A stretch of DNA of 64,000 bases, from positions 1 through 64,000 of the forward strand of contig JABGQA010000100.1 of NCBI GenBank assembly GCA_018644665.1, written 5' to 3'. Made by a program: the position numbers and the translations under genes. Positions 34,430 to 43,478 of the stretch are shown here, piece after piece (the stretch's first letter is position 1; every line of letters begins with the position of its first letter). The DNA comes from Candidatus Poribacteria bacterium (GTDB taxonomy: Bacteria > Poribacteria > WGA-4E > GCA-2687025). The notes under the pieces are model-generated. The model did not search any database and was not told where the DNA came from. It saw nothing but the letters and a program-made list of their open reading frames with translations.

Positions 34430-35698
34430 GTGAAGAAGGCACACGACCCGGGCCGAGCACAACTCGGGGCCACCGACCCAAACCAATGCCGATCGCGCGC
34501 CGCGCGGATGCTCTCGTGCATCGCCGCCGTAACCGCGGCCGCGTTCCTGCTCGCAGGAGCGCGATTGTTGGCGGCCGACGTCGAGGTGGGCGGATATGTC
34601 AAGCAATTCGTCACCGCGTTGGACGATCCCGCCTCAACCGGGCCGCTGGACGGCTTAGCGGCCACGCGTGTTAGGGTGCGCGCGTTGTGGCGGCCGCGCG
34701 AGGGCGTAGCAACCGAGTTGGCTTACGGTGTCTCACCCCGCGTCCAGGCCGCCGCACGGGATGAAGACGTCACAGCCACACGCCCCGGAGGCGGCGTCTA
34801 CCGCGCTATAGACGCGCCGGAGCTGATGTACCCGTCGGATAGCCGGGCGGCGGGGACATTCTCCCTTACGCACAACATCGACCGGGCGTGGGTCGAGTGG
34901 TCCGCGGGCTCCGCCGATGTCTCGGTCGGGCGGCAGACGGTGGCCTTCGGATCGGCCCGCTTCGTCAACCCCACCGACGTGCTCGCCCCGTATTCGTACA
35001 CTGCTCTGGACAAGGAGGAACGGCCCGGCGTGGACGCCGTTCGCGTCCGCTACGCGTTGGGAGCGTTCAGCGAACTAGATGCGGGAGCCGTCTTTGGCGA
35101 CGACTTCGCCCCCGACGCCTCTGCGTACTTCGTCCGCGCGCAGAGCTACGTCGCAGAGACCGACGTCTCCGCTCTGGCGATGCGATTCCGTCGCCATGCG
35201 TTGCTGGGTATCGATGTCGCTCGGACGGTAGGTGGCGCCGGTACCTGGCTCGAGGCCGCGTACACCTTCACCGAGAGCGTCGAGGCGGACGACTACGCGC
35301 GGCTGTCGGCAGGGCTGGACTACAGTCCCGCGCAGATGGTGTACACGTTCGCCGAATACCACCTGAACACTTCGGGCGCCAACCGCGCCGACGGCTACGC
35401 GTCTCTAGCCGGAACGCCCGCGTACGTCGATGGAGCGGCGTACCTCCTCGGGCGGCACTACGCCGCGGTGGGAGCATCGCTGGCGACGAACCCGCTGGTG
35501 GCCGGAGGCCTGCAGGTGATCGTCAACCTTATCGACGGGTCGGCGCTCCTGGCTCCTAGCGTGGAGTACAGCTTCGCAGAGGACGTCTACCTGGCAGCGG
35601 GCGCGTTCGTCGGCATCGGTCCTGCCGCGGACACCGCCGAGGCGGAATTCGCCGCGTATGCGGACACGCTGTACGGGACGATCCGACTCTACTTCTGA
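34430..35698 (+). CDS. Outer-membrane beta-barrel (porin-like) protein
   Basis: About 422 residues. A signal peptide with a long n-region (hydrophobic SCIAAVTAAAFLLAGARLLAA) precedes alternating-residue amphipathic strands throughout. It ends TIRLYF, with the terminal Phe recognised by the BAM machinery. Internal features such as VDVSVGRQTVAFGSARF-type strands and loops rich in Asp/Gly resemble alginate-export/porin-type barrels. GTG 34430 has AGGAAGG 7 bases upstream; starts further upstream would lengthen an already long n-region. The transported substrate is unknown. Confidence 0.78.
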   Translation: MKKAHDPGRAQLGATDPNQCRSRAARMLSCIAAVTAAAFLLAGARLLAADVEVGGYVKQFVTALDDPASTGPLDGLAATRVRVRALWRPREGVATELAYGVSPRVQAAARDEDVTATRPGGGVYRAIDAPELMYPSDSRAAGTFSLTHNIDRAWVEWSAGSADVSVGRQTVAFGSARFVNPTDVLAPYSYTALDKEERPGVDAVRVRYALGAFSELDAGAVFGDDFAPDASAYFVRAQSYVAETDVSALAMRFRRHALLGIDVARTVGGAGTWLEAAYTFTESVEADDYARLSAGLDYSPAQMVYTFAEYHLNTSGANRADGYASLAGTPAYVDGAAYLLGRHYAAVGASLATNPLVAGGLQVIVNLIDGSALLAPSVEYSFAEDVYLAAGAFVGIGPAADTAEAEFAAYADTLYGTIRLYF

Positions 35699-35705
35699 CG
35701 GCTCC

Positions 35706-36734
35706 TCACCCCATATCGGCGAGGATGCCGGTGAGCCTGTCGATCGGAGCCGGATAGAGCTGGAGGAACAGAGGGAACAGCGCGAGCGATGAGAAGAGCT
35801 TCTCGCCCGCCCCGGCCGGGTCGTCGCGGCGCACTCCCAACCACAGCCCCGGACAGTCGTCGACACCGTCTTCGCCCATGTCGACATCCTCCGCGGCCGT
35901 TACTTCCATGCTCGGGATGCCGTCGCCATCCAAGCCGACAACCCGCAGACCGAAGCACCGGTAGCCGTACGTCTCGAGGGTCCGCACTGCCTCCGCGGCG
36001 TCCGGGTTGTAGCCCCCTGGGTGATGGACGTGGCCAATCTCGGCCAGTACACCCGCGACGTTAGGGTGCGAGAGAGTACGTTCACCACCCCGCAACACTG
36101 GGAGTTCGTACCCTTCGACGTCAATCTTGACGAACGTAGGCGCGGTCAGAAGCGCGTCGGTGATCAGGGAATCGAGTCGCCGCACCGCAACCTGGGCGAG
36201 CCCTAACGCGTCGCCTCTGCCCTCGTCCCACCCACGCACGAAGGACGACCCCGTGCCATACTGCGACAGCTCTGCGGACCCGTCCTCAGCGCCAAGCCCG
36301 ACAAGGTACTGCAGGATCTCTCCGGTCTTGCCGTTTTCCTGCGCATTACGTCGAAGCCACGAGAAGTTCTGCGCGCAAGGCTCGAACGCGTGGACCGCCA
36401 TCGGCGTCGACGACGCGGAGGCCGCCAGCACGCTGCAGTACCCAATGTTCGCGCCGATGTCGAGGTACGCGCCGCCCAACCGTCCCGCGACGATAGTGAG
36501 GAACGTCACCAACGGCTCGTACGGAAGGCGGCCGTCAAGGAGCAGGAGCTGGCGGATCACGGCGTTGTGCGATTCGCCCGACAGCGTGAAGCCCAAGGTG
36601 CTTTCGACGGTCACGCGGGTCGACAGCGGGAAGTCGGGCAGAGCCGCATCGGTTGCGTCCTTGTGCGCGTGCAGGCCGATGCTGAAGAACGTGTCGAGCC
36701 AGGACGGCGGTGTCGTCGGGTTGTCTGGCGCCAA
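35706..36734 (-). CDS. FkbM family methyltransferase
   Basis: A 342-residue SAM methyltransferase. LDIGANIGYCSVLAA is motif I (about residues 92-106), followed by AFEPCAQNFSWLRRN. The FkbM signature FVKIDVEGYELPVLRGGE is clear, and GVLAEIG follows. FkbM enzymes O-methylate sugars or secondary metabolites. TTG start at 36734 with GGAG about 7 bases upstream. The C-terminus extends about 60 residues beyond the fold with no recognised domain. Convergent with the porin-like gene, 7 bases apart; divergent from the UroD-like gene. Confidence 0.9.
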   Translation of the reverse strand: MAPDNPTTPPSWLDTFFSIGLHAHKDATDAALPDFPLSTRVTVESTLGFTLSGESHNAVIRQLLLLDGRLPYEPLVTFLTIVAGRLGGAYLDIGANIGYCSVLAASASSTPMAVHAFEPCAQNFSWLRRNAQENGKTGEILQYLVGLGAEDGSAELSQYGTGSSFVRGWDEGRGDALGLAQVAVRRLDSLITDALLTAPTFVKIDVEGYELPVLRGGERTLSHPNVAGVLAEIGHVHHPGGYNPDAAEAVRTLETYGYRCFGLRVVGLDGDGIPSMEVTAAEDVDMGEDGVDDCPGLWLGVRRDDPAGAGEKLFSSLALFPLFLQLYPAPIDRLTGILADMG

Positions 36735-36877
36735 GGTGGTCTCCGTCTCCTCGTTGTGGGGCTTCCGACCGCGCCGATTATACCACGTCTTCGGCGCCGG
36801 GGCGCCATACCGCGTTGTGGTGTGCTACTACTCGACACGGCACGCTGGACGCCCGACCCTATGTGGAGCCACGACCC

Positions 36878-37984
36878 ATGCCCACGGCGACTACGGCACG
36901 ACCGACTACCGGGTACGGCGGCGATCTTGACGCGCAGGTCTGGGAGCGCATCCGTCGCGCCATGACGTTCCAGGAGGGCGACCGCGTGCCCATCTGGGAC
37001 TACATCGACAACACAACGGTCGTCGACCACTTCTCTGAGGAAGGTGACTCGTACGCCGACGCGATGGTGAAGACGTATCACGGCCTGGGTATCGACCTGT
37101 GTCGTGGTTTCGGCGCGTCGTATTCCGAAGAGCAAGACCAGCATGCGGAGGAGGTCACCGGCGAACAGTCGTCGCGCGTGACCGGGCGCAGCAACTGGCG
37201 GGTCCGTTACCCCATCGAATCGCTCGAAGACCTGCGCGCGTACAAGACCGAGCCCACTGACCTCGACCACATCCGCGAGCATTGGCCCGCCGGGATACGC
37301 GCCAACCAGGAACTGTTCGCGCCCCACACGATGTACGTCCCGGGCTCGGGCTGTGGCTTCCACGGCACGTTCGGGCTGATGGGTCAGGAGCGCTTCGGCT
37401 ACTACATCTACGACGCCCCGAAGGAACTCGAGCGGCTGCTCGAGGTAGCCGGCGAGACCGCGGCCCGGTACGCCACTGTGGCCGCGGAAGAGCAACTCGC
37501 GCCGATCCACTTTATCGGCGACGACATCGCCTACAAGGACGCCCTGCTCTACTCGCCGGAGTACCTTCGACGCACGTTCGTCCCGATGCTCAAGCGGTGC
37601 GTCGACATACTGCACGCGGCGGACATCCAGGTGGTCTACCACAGCGACGGGTGCCTGTGGGAAATCATGGACGACCTGATGGACATGGGGATCGACGGCC
37701 TCAATCCCATCGAGCCGTTGGCGGGCATGACGCTCCAGAAGCTGCACGCCCGCTACGGCGACGATCTACTGCTCGTCGGCGGGATCGACTGCTCGCAGCT
37801 CCTGCCCCTCGGTACCCCCGACGACATCCGGGCGACGGTGCGGGACGACATGCGCGCCGTAGCGCCGGGTGGCGGCCTGTTCATAGGCTCCTCCTCGGAG
37901 TTGACGCCGTCGACTCCGCTGGAGAACTCCCTGGCGTTCTACGAAGCGTGCCGGACGTACGGGACGTACCCGATCGCGACGTAG
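36878..37984 (+). CDS. Uroporphyrinogen decarboxylase-like (URO-D) protein
   Basis: A 368-residue UroD-fold TIM barrel. Segments IHFIGDDIAYKDALLYSPEYLRR, VVYHSDGCLWEIMDDLMDMGIDGLNPIEP and LLVGGIDCSQLL are typical of the non-HemE UroD branch that includes cobalamin-dependent methyltransferases. Haem synthesis is unlikely because the HemE N-terminal RQAGR-type motif is absent. The His-Ser-Asp-Gly-Cys run could take part in metal binding, as in MtaA/MtbA-like proteins. ATG 36878 is preceded by GGAG. No corrinoid protein is adjacent. The substrate is unknown. Confidence 0.85.
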   Translation: MPTATTARPTTGYGGDLDAQVWERIRRAMTFQEGDRVPIWDYIDNTTVVDHFSEEGDSYADAMVKTYHGLGIDLCRGFGASYSEEQDQHAEEVTGEQSSRVTGRSNWRVRYPIESLEDLRAYKTEPTDLDHIREHWPAGIRANQELFAPHTMYVPGSGCGFHGTFGLMGQERFGYYIYDAPKELERLLEVAGETAARYATVAAEEQLAPIHFIGDDIAYKDALLYSPEYLRRTFVPMLKRCVDILHAADIQVVYHSDGCLWEIMDDLMDMGIDGLNPIEPLAGMTLQKLHARYGDDLLLVGGIDCSQLLPLGTPDDIRATVRDDMRAVAPGGGLFIGSSSELTPSTPLENSLAFYEACRTYGTYPIAT

Positions 37985-38431
37985 CGCGGCAGCCGCCGTC
38001 ACGAGGCGTCGGCCCGCGCACGCTGCGTTTTGAGCCCTCAGATGCGTTCCGCAGCCTCCCAGCTACGCACGCGCGTATGCCGTACGGTCGCCGCAAGGCG
38101 CGGGGCGCCGTCAGACGCTGTTAGTGGGCGGACCCGCGGGTAGCGCGGACGTCACCCCTTCGCTGCGGCTGCTTGGCGTGGGTCCTGCGCCATCCCACGC
38201 CTTCGAGGCCCATCGTCGGCGCCGACCAACTCGCCGGGACGCGGCCCACGCGCGTGGCATCTTGCAGCCGCCCGCAGCCAAGCGCAGAATCCACGTGCCG
38301 CCTGCCGCGTGTGCCTGTCCAGGATCGCGGCGGTGCGCAGGCGCACGCCAGGACAGGGTTGGCGGACGCGGCCGCAGATCCGCGGCGGGCGACGCCTGTC
38401 GGCTGGCACGGCTGCATTTAGGGGGTGAGAC
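37985..38431. other. Intergenic region, no gene seen
   Basis: 447 bases between two plus-strand genes. The open frames on both strands are Arg/Ala/Gly-rich without recognisable domains. No terminator hairpin with a T-tract was found. Confidence 0.5.
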
Positions 38432-39190
38432 ATGCGACTCGAGGGTAAGGTGGCCATTATCACGGGCGCGGCTCGTGGCATCGGCAAGGGCGCAGCGACC
38501 CGGTTCGCGGCGGAGGGCGCCAGCGTCGTCGTGGATGACGTCAACGTCGAGCGGGGGGAAGAGACCGTCGCGGAGATCACCGCCGCTGGCGGGGCGGCCA
38601 CGTTCGTGGCGGCCGATGTCTCGGACTCGGGCCAAGTCGCCGAGCTGTTCGATCGGTGCGACAAGGCTTACGGCCCTCCCGACATCCTCATGAACAACGC
38701 GATATGCGCCGAAGAGAATGTCATGGAGAACGACTGGCAGCCGCAGATCGACGTCATCCTGAAGGGCACGTACGAGTGTTCGCTCGCCGCCATCGAGCGC
38801 ATGCAACCGAACGGCGGCGGGAGCATCGTGAACATCTCGTCCGTGAACGGCCTGTTCGGCCTCCAGGGCATCCACGTCTACAGCGCCGTCAAAGGCGCGA
38901 TCATCGCCCTCACCAAATCGATGGCCGTCGAGCAGGGACGCCACAAGATCCGTGTCAACACGATCTGTCCGGGATCGATCGAGACGGAAGTGTGGGAACC
39001 GGTCCTCGCGAGGACGCCCGGCATCTGGGACGAGATCGCCGCCTTCTACCCTCTAGGGCGGCTGGGCACGGTCGAGGATATCGCCAACTGCGCTCTGTTC
39101 CTCGCGTCGGACGAGGCGTCGTTCGCGACCGGCGCCGTCTTCACGATCGATGGTGGGTTGACTGCGGGCAACCAGGACTTCCCCATCTAG
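38432..39190 (+). CDS. Short-chain dehydrogenase/reductase (SDR)
   Basis: A 252-residue classical SDR. The cofactor motif TGAARGIG is at residues 11-18, with Asp at the end of the second strand (VVVDDV) favouring NAD. NNA is present, along with catalytic Ser in NISSVNG, and YSAVK. The C-terminal LASDEASFATGAVFTIDGG is standard. GGGG precedes ATG 38432. It probably oxidises a sugar or polyol. It stands alone between two non-coding stretches. Confidence 0.94.
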   Translation: MRLEGKVAIITGAARGIGKGAATRFAAEGASVVVDDVNVERGEETVAEITAAGGAATFVAADVSDSGQVAELFDRCDKAYGPPDILMNNAICAEENVMENDWQPQIDVILKGTYECSLAAIERMQPNGGGSIVNISSVNGLFGLQGIHVYSAVKGAIIALTKSMAVEQGRHKIRVNTICPGSIETEVWEPVLARTPGIWDEIAAFYPLGRLGTVEDIANCALFLASDEASFATGAVFTIDGGLTAGNQDFPI

Positions 39191-39287
39191 CGCGACGGCA
39201 ATCGACATCGGAATGGAACCTATCGGGTGTTCGCGCGTTACCCATGTAGGTCATCGCCATGATTCCGAGCCCGCACTGGATGCCACG

Positions 39288-39533
39288 ATGTCGACCAGCC
39301 ATATGCCGCCCGTGTCCGCGCTTGCCTCGCTCCGCACGCCGAACATCGACAAGCTCAACGCAGTCGTCGCGTCGCGCCGCACTAGCCTCGGCAAGCTGGC
39401 CCGAACGGTCGGTTCGTCTACGCTGTACCGCGCGCTACTCGTCGAAGACAGCCGCACACAACGCCAGGCGTTGTCTCAGGTCTGCGTCGCCCTCCGCTGC
39501 TCGCTGAACGACGTCTCCGACCTGTCCGACTGA
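39288..39533 (+). CDS. Small predicted helix-turn-helix protein
   Basis: 81 residues from ATG 39288 (106 if the upstream ATG 39213 is used). The region KLNAVVASRRTSLGKLARTVGSSTLYRAL followed by ALSQVCVALRCSLNDVSDL has the spacing of an XRE-like helical DNA-binding fold. The ribosome-binding site is weak for both starts. If real, it may regulate the neighbouring SDR or Gfo/Idh genes. It is supported only by local pattern, and a non-coding explanation is possible. Confidence 0.42.
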   Translation: MSTSHMPPVSALASLRTPNIDKLNAVVASRRTSLGKLARTVGSSTLYRALLVEDSRTQRQALSQVCVALRCSLNDVSDLSD

Positions 39534-39652
39534 CGCGACGCCGGCCCTGTTGAGCCCAGCCCGAGAACTGTCTTATCCTCCATGCCGCGCGACGGCAGCG
39601 GCCACTCCGCTTCCCGTACCGGCGCGGGCACGCGCCTCGGAGGAGAGATTCC

Positions 39653-40636
39653 ATGTTGCGAGTAGGTTACGTCGGCACGGGCGGTAACGCGCAGGGGCAT
39701 CTGCGTCGTCTCGCGGCGATGGATGGCGTCGAGATCGGCGCGTGCTGCGACATCTCCGAGGACCGCGCGAAGTCCTCCGCCGCCGAGCACGGAGGCGAAG
39801 CGCACACCGACTGGCGGCGCATGCTCGACGGCGTCGACCTCGACGTCTGCTACTTTTCACTCCCGCCATTCGCGCACGAAGGCGCGGAGGCCGCCGCCGC
39901 GGCCCAGGGCCTGCACATCTTCGTCGAGAAGCCGGTCGTCATGGATATGGACCGCGGCTACGAGACGAAGGAAGCTATCGACAAGGCGGGCGTGCTGTCG
40001 TGCGTGGGATACCAGCTACGCTACCAGCCGGCCGCGCACGCTGTCCGCGACTTCCTCGCCGACAAGGCGATCACGATGGCCGTCACAGAGCGTTGGGGTG
40101 GCATCGCCGGGGGGCCTGACCACTGGTGGCGCGTGATGAGCCGCTCGGGCGGAATGCTGCACGAGCAGGCCACCCATCAACTCGACATACTGCGGATGTT
40201 CGCTGGCGACGTCGTCGAGGTCTACAAGAAGGAAGCGTTGCGCGTCAACACGGACGCCGAGAACAACACGATTCCGGACGCCGAGGTCGTGATGCTCGAG
40301 TTCGCCAGCGGAGCGATCGGGTACATCACCACATCGTCGGCGCTGACGGACGGCGGAGGCGGGTCGCGGGTCGAGCTGATCGTCGAGGGCCACCTGCGGA
40401 TCCAGTACGGCTTCGGCGACACCCCGGTCGTGCTGCCCAAGGGCGCGGCGGAGATCCCCGAGTACCCGCACGCGCTGCCCGCATCCATCGACGATGCCTT
40501 CATCCAGGCGATACAGCAGAACGACCCGTCCATCGTCCTCTCGGACTACACCGAGGGACTGAAGACGTGCGCGATCACCGTCGCGGCCAACGAGTCGGCG
40601 CAGACGGGTCGCCCTGTGCGGGTGCCGGTCGTCTAG
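39653..40636 (+). CDS. Gfo/Idh/MocA family oxidoreductase
   Basis: A 327-residue NAD(P)-dependent sugar or inositol dehydrogenase. VGYVGTGGNAQGHL is the N-terminal nucleotide-binding loop, LHIFVEKPVV contains the conserved EKP, and MLHEQATHQLDILRMFAG carries the catalytic His region. The C-terminal beta-sheet domain begins after it. GGAGGAGAG precedes ATG 39653. It is directly followed, 13 bases later, by two PhyH-like oxygenase genes, so the three likely act on one sugar-like or small-molecule substrate. Confidence 0.93.
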   Translation: MLRVGYVGTGGNAQGHLRRLAAMDGVEIGACCDISEDRAKSSAAEHGGEAHTDWRRMLDGVDLDVCYFSLPPFAHEGAEAAAAAQGLHIFVEKPVVMDMDRGYETKEAIDKAGVLSCVGYQLRYQPAAHAVRDFLADKAITMAVTERWGGIAGGPDHWWRVMSRSGGMLHEQATHQLDILRMFAGDVVEVYKKEALRVNTDAENNTIPDAEVVMLEFASGAIGYITTSSALTDGGGGSRVELIVEGHLRIQYGFGDTPVVLPKGAAEIPEYPHALPASIDDAFIQAIQQNDPSIVLSDYTEGLKTCAITVAANESAQTGRPVRVPVV

Positions 40637-40649
40637 CGCGGAGGACCCA

Positions 40650-41420
40650 ATGACCGACCACGAGCGCTACCTGTTCGACCTGCAAGGGTATCTCGTCATC
40701 CCTGAGGCCCTGACGGGCGAGCACGTGCGCGAACTCAACGCCCTCATGGATCAGCGCGTCGTCGAGGACTGCGAGCCGGAGATGCGCACGCACCGGTGGG
40801 TGCACATGCTCCCATGGGGCGAGCCGTATCGGCGACTGATCGACTTGCAGACAATGCGCCCGTACGTCGAGGCGCTCGTCGGGTCGCAGTTTCGGCTGGA
40901 TCACGAATACGCCGACATCACCCGCGCGGGCAAGGGGCCGATCGGCACGACGCTACATGCCGGGCCGGTCCCCTTCCACCCGTGCTTCTACTACAAGTGC
41001 GATGGGGAGTCGTTCGCTAACGGGCTCATTGCCGTGGCGTTCAACCTCAAGGATGTGAACGAGGGCGATGGCGGGTTCGGATGCATGCCGGGCAGCCACA
41101 AGAGCAACTACGTCCTCCCCGAATCCATGCGGGCGCTGGATGAAGCGCATCCCCGCGTCGACCGGGTCACGGGCCCAGCGGGATCGGCGGTCATCTTCAC
41201 CGAGGCGCTGATACACGGCACCCTCCCTTGGGACGGCGCGGACGAGCGGCGGACGCTCTTCTACAAATTCAGCCCGCACGCCGTGTCGTGGGCGGCCGGT
41301 TACTACAACGCGGACGCGTTCGATGGTCTCACTGACGGCCAGCGGGCGGCACTGGAGGCCCCGAACGCTCGTTACGGCGGCCGCGTTGGAGTGACATACG
41401 GCGGCGTGAACAATGGGTAA
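40650..41420 (+). CDS. PhyH-like Fe/2-oxoglutarate protein with HxG instead of HxD
   Basis: A 256-residue phytanoyl-CoA dioxygenase family protein. The fold is clear: RLDHEY strand, GGFGCMPGSHKSNY, VIFTEALIHGTLPW (distal His189) and ERRTLFYKFSP (2-oxoglutarate Arg). At the proximal iron motif it reads LHAG (His103, Ala104, Gly105), so the usual Asp ligand is Gly. That is the arrangement of Fe/2OG halogenases such as SyrB2 and WelO5, where the vacant site takes halide. Alternatives are loss of activity or a different acid ligand. It starts 13 bases after the Gfo/Idh gene and is followed by a close paralogue. Confidence 0.86.
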   Translation: MTDHERYLFDLQGYLVIPEALTGEHVRELNALMDQRVVEDCEPEMRTHRWVHMLPWGEPYRRLIDLQTMRPYVEALVGSQFRLDHEYADITRAGKGPIGTTLHAGPVPFHPCFYYKCDGESFANGLIAVAFNLKDVNEGDGGFGCMPGSHKSNYVLPESMRALDEAHPRVDRVTGPAGSAVIFTEALIHGTLPWDGADERRTLFYKFSPHAVSWAAGYYNADAFDGLTDGQRAALEAPNARYGGRVGVTYGGVNNG

Positions 41421-41424
41421 CCAG

Positions 41425-42168
41425 ATGACCGACGAAGATCGGTTCCTCTTCGACCTCCAGGGCTACATCGTCGTGCCGGATGCCCTGTCCGCGGAGGAGC
41501 TGCTGGCCCTGAACGAGATACTCGACGAGCAGATCAAGGCGAAGGCTTCCGACGAGCGGACGCATCGGTTCGGCGGCCTGCTGAATTGGGGCGAGCCATA
41601 TCGTGACCTGGTTGACAACCCGCGTCTGCAGTCGCACGTCGAGCAGATCGTCGGCGACCGCTTCCGCCTGGATCACCTGTTCCTGGACGTGTGCCGCGAC
41701 GGCAAGGGCCCCATCGGCACTACCCTCCACGGCTCCAGCGGGTACTTCGATCCGGCGCAATACTACCGGTACCACCGAGGCCGCATGTACAACGGGCTCA
41801 CGGTCGTTGCGTACAACCTGCGCGACGTGAACCCCGGCGACGGCGGCACGGGAGTCATCCCCGGGAGCCACAAGAGCAACTACAACTTCCCGGGCGAGTG
41901 GCGGGATCTCGAAGAGGCGCACCCCCGCGTCGACCACCTCACGGGGCCGGCCGGCACGGCGGTCATCTTCACCGAAGCTCTGACACACGGGACGCTGCCG
42001 TGGCGGGGGGCCGGCGAACGGCGAACCGCGTTCTACAAGTTCAGCCCACATGCCGTCTCGTGGGCCGCAGGCTACTTTGACGCGACGGAGTATGACGATC
42101 TGTCCGAGCGCCAGGTGGACATCATGGAGCCGCCCAACGCGCGCTACGGCGGCCGTCGACGGGCCTGA
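41425..42168 (+). CDS. PhyH-like Fe/2-oxoglutarate protein with HxS instead of HxD
   Basis: A 247-residue paralogue of the preceding gene. Shared elements include RLDH, GVIPGSHKSNYNFP, VIFTEALTHGTLPW and ERRTAFYKFSPHAVSWAAGYF. The proximal motif reads LHGS (His102, Gly103, Ser104), again without the carboxylate ligand. I chose ATG 41425 because the N-terminus MTDEDRFLFDLQGY then aligns with all three paralogues; ATG 41413 overlaps the previous stop and adds four residues. Tandem duplication with divergence at the iron site suggests selected function rather than decay. Confidence 0.85.
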   Translation: MTDEDRFLFDLQGYIVVPDALSAEELLALNEILDEQIKAKASDERTHRFGGLLNWGEPYRDLVDNPRLQSHVEQIVGDRFRLDHLFLDVCRDGKGPIGTTLHGSSGYFDPAQYYRYHRGRMYNGLTVVAYNLRDVNPGDGGTGVIPGSHKSNYNFPGEWRDLEEAHPRVDHLTGPAGTAVIFTEALTHGTLPWRGAGERRTAFYKFSPHAVSWAAGYFDATEYDDLSERQVDIMEPPNARYGGRRRA

Positions 42169-42208
42169 GCATGTGGGGAGTGTCCGGCTTCCTGCGCTGA
42201 GCGGCGCG

Positions 42209-43477
42209 CTAGCGGCGCACGACCAGCGCGACGTTCTCCACGTGCGGCGTTTGCGGGAACAGATCTACGGGCTGTGCCTCCGCGACGTAGTACATGTCGC
42301 CCGCGCACAGGGCCGCCAGGTTCTCGGCCTGTGGCTTCGGATGGCAACTCACGTAGACGATGCGCTTGGGCGCGAGGGCGCGCAACGCTTGCACGGCGTT
42401 CGAGTGCATCCCGGCGCGCGGCGGGTCGGTGACGACGACATCCACCTGGATGCCGTCTGGGAGGTGCCGGATGCCCTCGTCGAGATCGCCTGAGAGGAAG
42501 TACGTGTTCGGCGTGTCGTTGAGCGACGCGTTCACGCGCGCTTGATCCACCGAGGCCGCGTTCTTTTCGATCCCGATGACCTTCTCCGCGCGGCCCGCGA
42601 GCAGGATCGACAGCACGCCGACACCGCAATACAGATCCAGCACGGTCTCCGAGCCGGACAACGCCGCGAACGACGACACGACGTCGACAAGCCGTTCCGC
42701 CGCCAGCGTGTTGGGCTGGAAGAACCCGTCTGGCGCCACGGCGAAGACACCGTCGCCGAGGCGCTCGGCCATGGTCGCGTCGCCGGCGTCGATGTGAATC
42801 TCAGCGCCCTCGGACGTGCTCCCCAGCCGCGCGGTCACGCCGTTCGCAACGCACACGGGCTTGAGACCGCTCGCCGACAGATGCTCGACGTACGCCGCCA
42901 TCACGTCCGGCTTCCGCTCGGTGGTCACGAGAAGGACCAGCGTCTGGTCGGTGTTGAATCCGCGGCGGAGGATGAGATAGCGGTAGAAGCCCCTGTTGTC
43001 CCGCAGGTGGTATGGCTCCTCGCTCGACGCGATTGCGAAGTCGCGCGTGGCCGACAGGTACGCGTTCGCCGTCTCGGTCTGTAATGGGCAGGTGTCGATG
43101 TCGAGCACGCGATCGAACGCGCCTGGCGCGTGCAACCCGAGGGCGAAGTCGCGACGGAATTCCTCGCCGGAGCTGATCTCCTCGCGGGTCAGCCATCGGC
43201 GCGCGGCGAAGGAGAACTCCATCTTGTTGCGGTAGCCGTACGGCTGCGGCGAGGGGATGGGCGGCGGGACGCGAACGCCCTCGACGCCCGCGTCGCGGAA
43301 CACCTGTTCGACCCAATCGCGCTTGATCTCGAGTTGCCGGTCGTAGCTCACGGCCTGCCACGAGCACCCGCCGCATGAATCGTGGAAGCGGCACTGCGGC
43401 TCCGCGAGGTGCAGGCCAGACGCCAGTTCTTCCTCGAGCACTATCGCCGCGAATGTCGGCTTGCGTCGCTTTCGCAC
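42209..43477 (-). CDS. rlmD: 23S rRNA uracil-C5 methyltransferase (RlmD/TrmA family), TRAM domain absent
   Basis: A 422-residue RNA m5U methyltransferase. The [4Fe-4S] ligands appear as CRFHDSCGGC near residue 30, the SAM motif as VLDLYCGVGVLSI, the DPPRAG motif is present, and the nucleophilic Cys is in YVSCHP. These define the RumA/RlmD branch. The usual N-terminal TRAM RNA-binding domain is missing: only about 28 residues precede the Fe-S motif. GTG 43477 is the likely start, one base after the TolB-like stop; longer starts read through that gene out of frame. The exact uridine target cannot be set. Confidence 0.85.
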   Translation of the reverse strand: MRKRRKPTFAAIVLEEELASGLHLAEPQCRFHDSCGGCSWQAVSYDRQLEIKRDWVEQVFRDAGVEGVRVPPPIPSPQPYGYRNKMEFSFAARRWLTREEISSGEEFRRDFALGLHAPGAFDRVLDIDTCPLQTETANAYLSATRDFAIASSEEPYHLRDNRGFYRYLILRRGFNTDQTLVLLVTTERKPDVMAAYVEHLSASGLKPVCVANGVTARLGSTSEGAEIHIDAGDATMAERLGDGVFAVAPDGFFQPNTLAAERLVDVVSSFAALSGSETVLDLYCGVGVLSILLAGRAEKVIGIEKNAASVDQARVNASLNDTPNTYFLSGDLDEGIRHLPDGIQVDVVVTDPPRAGMHSNAVQALRALAPKRIVYVSCHPKPQAENLAALCAGDMYYVAEAQPVDLFPQTPHVENVALVVRR

Positions 43478-43478
43478 T

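Noticed and set aside
36611..37747. 378-codon minus-strand ORF over the UroD-like gene
   Set aside because: Antisense to a clear UroD-family protein and overlaps the start of the FkbM gene; no ribosome-binding site or domain.
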